This document shows, piece after piece, positions 4,856 through 5,339 of a stretch of 5,339 nucleotides of DNA. The DNA is from JBCDBH01 sp039184055 (lineage in GTDB: Bacteria > Acidobacteriota > Thermoanaerobaculia > Multivoradales > J023), in the NCBI GenBank assembly GCA_039184055.1, contig JBCDBH010000403.1:1-5339 (forward strand). Reading direction: 5' to 3'. Positions within the stretch are counted from its first letter, which is position 1. Each line of letters starts with the position of its first letter. Position numbers and translations under genes: made by a program. Under the pieces are notes generated by a model. It searched no databases. It had not been told where the DNA came from and saw only the letters and a program-made list of their open reading frames with translations.

Positions 4856-5339
4856 TCAATCTGATCGTTTCGCGGCGCGGCCACGCCACACGATCCAGAC
4901 CAACCCGACGAGTAAAACGACCAGTGCGATCCCTCCGAAGAGGATCGCCAAGCGCTCGTAGTTCGCCACCGCCGCGTCCCAGTTGTCGGCGGTGACCAGA
5001 CCCGCCACCATCAGCAGGCTCACCCACAGGACGTTGCCGATCGTCGTCCACACCATGGCGCGGCCAAAGTGCAGGTTGAAGGCGCCGGCACCGTAGAGCA
5101 CCACGCCCCGGATCACCCACAAGAAGCGGTTGAGCATCAGGGCGCGCTCGCCGAAACGGCGGAAGAGCGCGCGAACCTCCTCGTCACCACCCTTTTTGGG
5201 CCTGGATTGGCCGGTAAATCGGCGAATCACCGTCATGCCATAGCGCCGACCGAGCAGGAACGCACCGGCGGCGCCGAGCACACCACCCAAACACGCGGCG
5301 AGAAACATGGCCGGGAGCGACACGGCGTTCTGACCGGCG
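4856..5339 (-). CDS. DedA-family membrane protein, C-terminal part (runs off the right edge)
   Basis: The reading frame is open to the right edge with no stop, so the first part of the gene lies outside. A GTG at 5323 exists but is probably internal: the family is usually about 200 residues and only about 160 are present. DedA (SNARE-associated/VTT) proteins are inner-membrane proteins linked to undecaprenyl-phosphate or phospholipid translocation. Counting the GTG as 1, a hydrophobic segment at about 5-25 leads into LLGRRYGMTVIRRFTG (23-38), the typical G..YG motif after a first helix. Then come RRFGERALMLNRFLWVIRGV (50-69) with a hydrophobic reentrant segment, a helix at about 92-110 and a final helix at about 125-146, ending in a basic tail. 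In the usual RF.P..R motif the proline position is Trp (RFLWVIR). The stop lies three bases from the stop of the convergent gene. Confidence 0.88.
   Translation of the reverse strand, partial: AGQNAVSLPAMFLAACLGGVLGAAGAFLLGRRYGMTVIRRFTGQSRPKKGGDEEVRALFRRFGERALMLNRFLWVIRGVVLYGAGAFNLHFGRAMVWTTIGNVLWVSLLMVAGLVTADNWDAAVANYERLAILFGGIALVVLLVGLVWIVWRGRAAKRSD

Overview
This window comes from a moderately GC-rich bacterial chromosome whose genes are packed closely. Five protein-coding genes fill almost all of it. The families present (iron-dependent alcohol dehydrogenase, YeeZ-like dehydrogenase/epimerase, DedA membrane protein) are spread widely among bacteria, so the lineage cannot be fixed from the sequence. 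A Gram-negative such as an acidobacterium, myxobacterium or proteobacterium would fit, but that is a weak inference. No insertion sequence, CRISPR array, tRNA or rRNA is visible.

Layout: bases 1-104 hold a long imperfect inverted repeat that pairs well only as a + strand RNA, because four of its pairs are G-U. A minus-strand iron-containing alcohol dehydrogenase occupies 147-1337. A 93-base divergent intergenic region (1338-1430) carries a Shine-Dalgarno for the dehydrogenase on one side. On the other side is a plausible -35/-10 promoter so close to the next ATG that its mRNA would be nearly leaderless. The + strand then has a two-gene unit. The first gene (1431-3212) encodes a 593-residue protein of unknown function with a central TIR/nucleoside-deoxyribosyltransferase-like segment. 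The second (3209-4069), a YeeZ-like atypical SDR, overlaps it by 4 bases, and an exact 18-bp tandem duplication straddles the junction and duplicates the start codon.

A perfect 15-bp stem with a 4-base loop covers the SDR stop codon. Its 3' arm can also pair with a third segment downstream, which resembles attenuator architecture. Next is a + strand gene (4157-4852) for a three-helix membrane protein with a Gly/Tyr/Asp-rich linker, a charged helix and a small beta-rich C-terminal domain. It converges, with only 3 bases between stop codons, on the C-terminal part of a DedA-family membrane protein that runs off the right edge on the minus strand.

The strongest candidate for undescribed biology is the 593-residue protein. 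Its central motifs are those expected of a nucleotide or NAD glycosidase-type fold, inside long flanking domains that I do not recognise, and it is translationally coupled to an NAD(P)-binding SDR. A defence or nucleotide-signalling role is only a hypothesis: the neighbours look like ordinary metabolic and membrane genes, not a defence island.
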